From: Burkholderiales bacterium
GTDB taxonomy: Bacteria; Pseudomonadota; Gammaproteobacteria; Burkholderiales; Burkholderiaceae_A
Length of the DNA: 5,213 nt
Direction: 5' to 3'
Assembly (NCBI GenBank): GCA_030828265.1
Contig: JAURCW010000097.1
Span: 1-5,213, forward strand
Shown: in pieces, positions 5,093 through 5,213 of the stretch
Numbering within the stretch: the first letter of the stretch is position 1
How the letters are laid out: the number at the start of each line of letters is the position of its first letter
Made by a program: the position numbers and the translations under genes
Notes under the pieces: model-generated
The model's input: the letters and a program-made list of their open reading frames with translations, nothing else
What the model was told of the DNA's origin: nothing
The model's database searches: none

Positions 5093-5213
5093 ATGAATGA
5101 AGTCACAGGTGTCATCTTGGCGGGTGGACGCGGTCAGCGAATGGGCGGCCTTGATAAAGGACTCCAGCCTTTCTTGGTCAGCGGCTTATTGATCATGCAG
5201 TCACCCGTCTAAA
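5093..5213 (+). CDS. mobA: Molybdenum cofactor guanylyltransferase MobA, N-terminus, apparently frameshifted; cut by window end
   Basis: The first 27 codons give the MobA nucleotide-binding signature: VILAGGRGQRMGG-x-DKGLQPF, with L9-A-G-G, R16-M-G-G and K22 matching the GTP-contacting loop and lysine of E. coli MobA. The enzyme transfers GMP to molybdopterin-Mo to make the bis-MGD cofactor of enzymes such as formate dehydrogenase and nitrate reductase. After F27 the frame continues as unrelated sequence and stops at TAA 5210-5212, 39 codons in total. The other frame, read from 5173, gives LGQRLIDHAVTRL, which is what MobA proteins have next. One extra T in the T-run at 5170-5172 would join the two. 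So this is either a pseudogene or a one-base sequence error. The rest of the gene lies beyond the window. Confidence 0.85.

Noticed and set aside
5165..5180. Programmed -1 frameshifting in mobA
   Set aside because: GCCTTTC is not a slippery heptamer: the P-site tRNA for CCT could not re-pair with GCC. MobA is not known to use frameshifting.

Overview
The window reads as an ordinary, densely packed stretch of a proteobacterial chromosome. The best guess is a betaproteobacterium of the Burkholderiales type. This rests on the TonB C-terminal domain with its paired cysteines and RYVW-type ending, on the ApaG and RmuC sequences, and on the moderately GC-rich codon use. No phage, IS element, CRISPR array, tRNA or rRNA was seen.

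Layout. On the + strand: a small two-helix membrane protein (DUF2892/YgaP-like, 21-230), a TonB-family energy transducer (289-1041), and a fold-type II PLP enzyme of the serine racemase / hydroxyaspartate dehydratase group (start re-assigned to 1128, ending 2099). Convergent to it on the - strand is rmuC (2154-3353). Divergent from rmuC across only 42 bp is apaG (3396-3818). The 3' end of apaG overlaps by 53 bp the end of a convergent EamA/DMT transporter (3766-4686, - strand). The last 500 bp hold an inverted-repeat-rich intergenic stretch, a small unrecognised ORF on + (about 4793-5023), and the beginning of mobA (from 5093), cut by the window edge.

The genes do not form a single pathway. 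They are mixed housekeeping functions: iron/cofactor import energy, amino-acid PLP chemistry, DNA maintenance, divalent-cation or stress homeostasis, metabolite export, and molybdenum cofactor maturation.

Four points stand out. (1) The genes without a usable Shine-Dalgarno sequence (rmuC, apaG, mobA) each have a TANNNT -10-like hexamer at exactly -12 to -7 from the start codon, as expected for leaderless transcripts; tonB and eamA have one at -16 to -11. The genes with a good Shine-Dalgarno sequence do not. (2) mobA appears frameshifted by one missing T near codon 26/27. (3) The eamA upstream region carries three TACGCC half-sites. (4) The ribosome-binding site and start codon of the small ORF lie inside a strong predicted hairpin. 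No clearly novel multi-gene system is visible.
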